From Festucalex cinctus (taxonomy: Eukaryota > Chordata > Actinopteri > Syngnathiformes > Syngnathidae), in contig NC_135431.1 of the NCBI RefSeq assembly GCF_051991245.1, positions 1-64,000 on the forward strand: a stretch of DNA of 64,000 nucleotides, written 5' to 3'. The translations under genes were made by a program, and so were the position numbers. The notes under the pieces are model-generated. The model was given only the letters and a program-made list of their open reading frames with translations. It made no database searches and had not been told where the DNA came from. Every line of letters begins with the position of its first letter. Positions within the stretch are counted from its first letter, which is position 1. Below are positions 62,201 to 64,000 of this stretch, piece by piece.

Positions 62201-64000
62201 GGATGTGTCCGCCTTGCGACCGTCGACGACATTTTCAACCGTGGCGGTGATTGGCCAAAACAAACGTGCACAATCTCGGCTTTGAGAGAAATACGCAATG
62301 TGCAGTTCCAACAAACTTTGCATTATTTCATAGATATCGTTTTTCAAGAACACAAATTGGAACACTGAAGGTGGCTGCTAATTACGAGAAATGATTACGA
62401 GGTCAGACTTTGGGAAAATTGGGATGGATGCGCACCGAGTGGACCGACTGCCATCAGCATTCGCCAACCAATCACGTGGAAAGACAAACCTGCGTCGTCG
62501 TCGTCGTCCTTGGAGCTGTTGGAGTCGGCCGTGTCGTCGTCGTCGTCGTCATAGAAAACTTCCGTGTCGGAGCCGCCAGAGATTTCTGCGGCCGTCTCAC
62601 AACTTTGCTGGCGCGTCTCCTCTGGCGGTGGCGCCGCTCCGTTCGCGTCCCCGCCCGGGGACGGGACAAAAGACAATTTGGGCTTCTTGGCCATGACGGG
62701 GGGCTTCTTTTTGACGGGGGAGCCGCCGCCGTCGTCGCTCGCCAACGCTTTCCGCGCTTCTTCTATCCGGCGCTCATCGACTTCCCCCTCGTCAGCCGCG
62801 CCCCCTTGATGACCGCCGCCCTCCAACGACAGCTCCTCCACCAGCTCGCAGACGGGCGACGGGTCGGAATCCTCCGAGGGGCCGTCGAGCAAGGCGGGCG
62901 GAGACCGGTCGCCGGTCGCATTCCGCGCGCGCGGGACCGAGCGCAGCCGGACGCTCCGGAGGGCAAACGGCGTGATGAGGAAGACGGGAGCGTCGGGAAG
63001 CTGGTCTTGGGCCGCCGCCTTCTTTGCGGGGGAGGCGGGCAACGGGGGAGGCGGCGGAGGACCCAAGGCGGGGCAAAACAGCATTTCGTCCGAGGGCGGC
63101 GGCGGGAACTCCGGGGACGTGGAGCATCCCGGCGGCGGCGGCGGGAAGGGCGTCGGCGTTGCGGGAGCCGAGGACGAGGCCTTGAGCGAGTCGGACGTGA
63201 CGGACGAGAGCGACGTGGAGGACGACGAGCCGGAAAGCGACGACAGCAGAGACGATTTCCTCTCGGGGACTTTGGGTCGGGGGCGGGCGCCCAAGGGCGA
63301 CGCCGAGCGGATCCCGGACGGGACGGGGGTGCCGGCGCTGGGCGTGTTGGACTGGCTGGAGTAGCCGCTGGACGGCGACGTCGGCCCGCGCGCTCGCTCC
63401 GGCGACGGTTTGCTTGTTTCCTCCCGAACGGGCGTTCCCGGCCTCTCCCGACGTCCGCTCGACACGTCCGCTTTTTCCGCCGCCGGCGTGGGCGTGGCCA
63501 ATTCGGCGTAGTCGTCGGCGTAGTCCGACGGCAAGCTGCCGCTGTCGCTGTGCGTGGGCGTGACGTGGCAAAGCGAGTAGGCGTCGGCCACGCCGTTTGC
63601 GGCGCCGGCGCTGCTCGGGCTCCGCCGCACCCACGGGTCGTCGCCGTCCGGCGGGCCCTCGGCGAGCCGCAGCCCCAACTGGAGGCTGCGCTGCAGGCTG
63701 GCGATCAGGCCGGGGTCCGGCGCGCCCCCGAGGGGCTTCTTGGCGCCGGCCGGCTTGCGTCGGAGCGAGTCGGTGCGCGCGGGCGGCGCCGGCGGCTTCC
63801 TGGACTTGCGCAGCGAGATGCTTCGCGACAAGGAGCGCTCGCCGTACGAGCCGGCGTCCTCGTCGCAATCGGCCGACGACGTCCGCCGCCACTCGTACAT
63901 GCTGTGTCTGGCGGGCCGGTCGCCGTGGCGACGCAGACCCGAGTCCAGGTGCATGGAGGTGTAGTAGCCGTCGTTGTCTTGGGAGTGGAGCGAGCCGCAA
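59248..64000 (-). CDS. NHS-like (Nance-Horan syndrome-like) protein, C-terminal part, open at window edge
   Basis: NHS-family proteins bind WAVE/Abi complexes and actin regulators at cell edges and junctions. Three exons are in view: 62490-64000 (continues past the window; donor GCAG/GTTTGT), 61223-61328 and 59248-59719, with consistent phases. The large exon encodes DGYYTSMHLDSGL at its start, RPRKPKVPERKSSLLSSLS-type Ser-rich sequence (here PRPKVPERKSSLLSSLSG), proline runs and a poly-Asp tract before the donor. The middle exon ends TRTTEDLFAAIH and joins RSKRKVLGRKES in the last exon, which also has FKALLLKKGSR, FRMSAADMLRSTDPR and SPMTVICERDGE before the stop. These are diagnostic C-terminal NHS/NHSL blocks. 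I cannot decide between NHSL1, NHSL2 and NHSL3 orthology from this part alone. The N-terminal WAVE-homology exons lie beyond 64000. Confidence 0.9.
60220..60530 (-). repeat. Dispersed ~450-bp repeat family, copy 4 (partial)
   Basis: Inverse and diverged: AACATGTCCCTGGTTGATCT, ATACTCTGCTGCCACC, AACTACCATTTCTGCAAGCG and TACGTCTTTGGGACACTTAA. Located in the last intron of the NHS-like gene. Confidence 0.75.

Noticed and set aside
62792..64000. 402-residue minus-strand frame at the window end
   Set aside because: It is an alternative frame of the NHS-like exon; the overlapping frame with DGYYTSMHLDSGL and PRPKVPERKSS carries the family motifs.

Overview
The window is the left end of a vertebrate chromosome, almost certainly from a teleost fish. 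It opens with about 1.57 kb of CCCTAA repeat (the vertebrate TTAGGG telomere read on its C strand). It ends in ordinary intron-rich gene territory holding a conserved vertebrate gene pair, a POMC-family gene and EFR3B, in convergent orientation, followed by a partial NHS-like (Nance-Horan syndrome-like) gene. The teleost assignment rests on the diverged POMC paralogue, a dispersed repeat of a type common in fish genomes, and an ISL2EU-like THAP/YqaJ transposon. The species is not identifiable by eye.

Layout. 1-1567: telomere. 1568-7160: GC-rich subtelomeric tandem repeats with periods near 188, 167, 78 and 85 bp and higher-order blocks of 516 bp. 7295-10260: two small minus-strand genes I do not recognise, each with a TATA box, an inverted CCAAT box, GT-AG introns and transcription toward the telomere. 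The first has six phase-0 exons with one frameshift in a homopolymer. The second has two exons and ends in a membrane segment. 10425-12395: more subtelomeric repeats, including a short-period array. 12779-22160: a 271-bp satellite organised partly as 813-bp trimers, bordered on both sides by interstitial telomere-like sequence and split by a 2,985-bp decayed DNA transposon with 15-bp inverted ends and an AT target duplication. 22161-25380: no recognisable gene.

Gene territory. 25391-30273: POMC-family gene (+) whose precursor carries three HFRW melanocortin cores and no YGGF opioid core. 30508-51861: efr3b (-), all 23 coding exons reconstructed to an 817-residue protein that starts MYG and ends CVY. 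58399-64000: 3' part of an NHS-like gene (-), open at the window edge. Introns and intergenic stretches carry at least four dispersed repeat families and many microsatellites.

How the parts relate. POMC encodes a secreted melanocortin-type hormone precursor. EFR3B is a palmitoylated plasma-membrane anchor for the PI4KA complex. NHS-like proteins regulate actin and cell shape. They are not one pathway; POMC next to EFR3B is retained ancestral synteny that here lies within about 30 kb of a telomere. The unknown subtelomeric genes are the best candidates for something undescribed.
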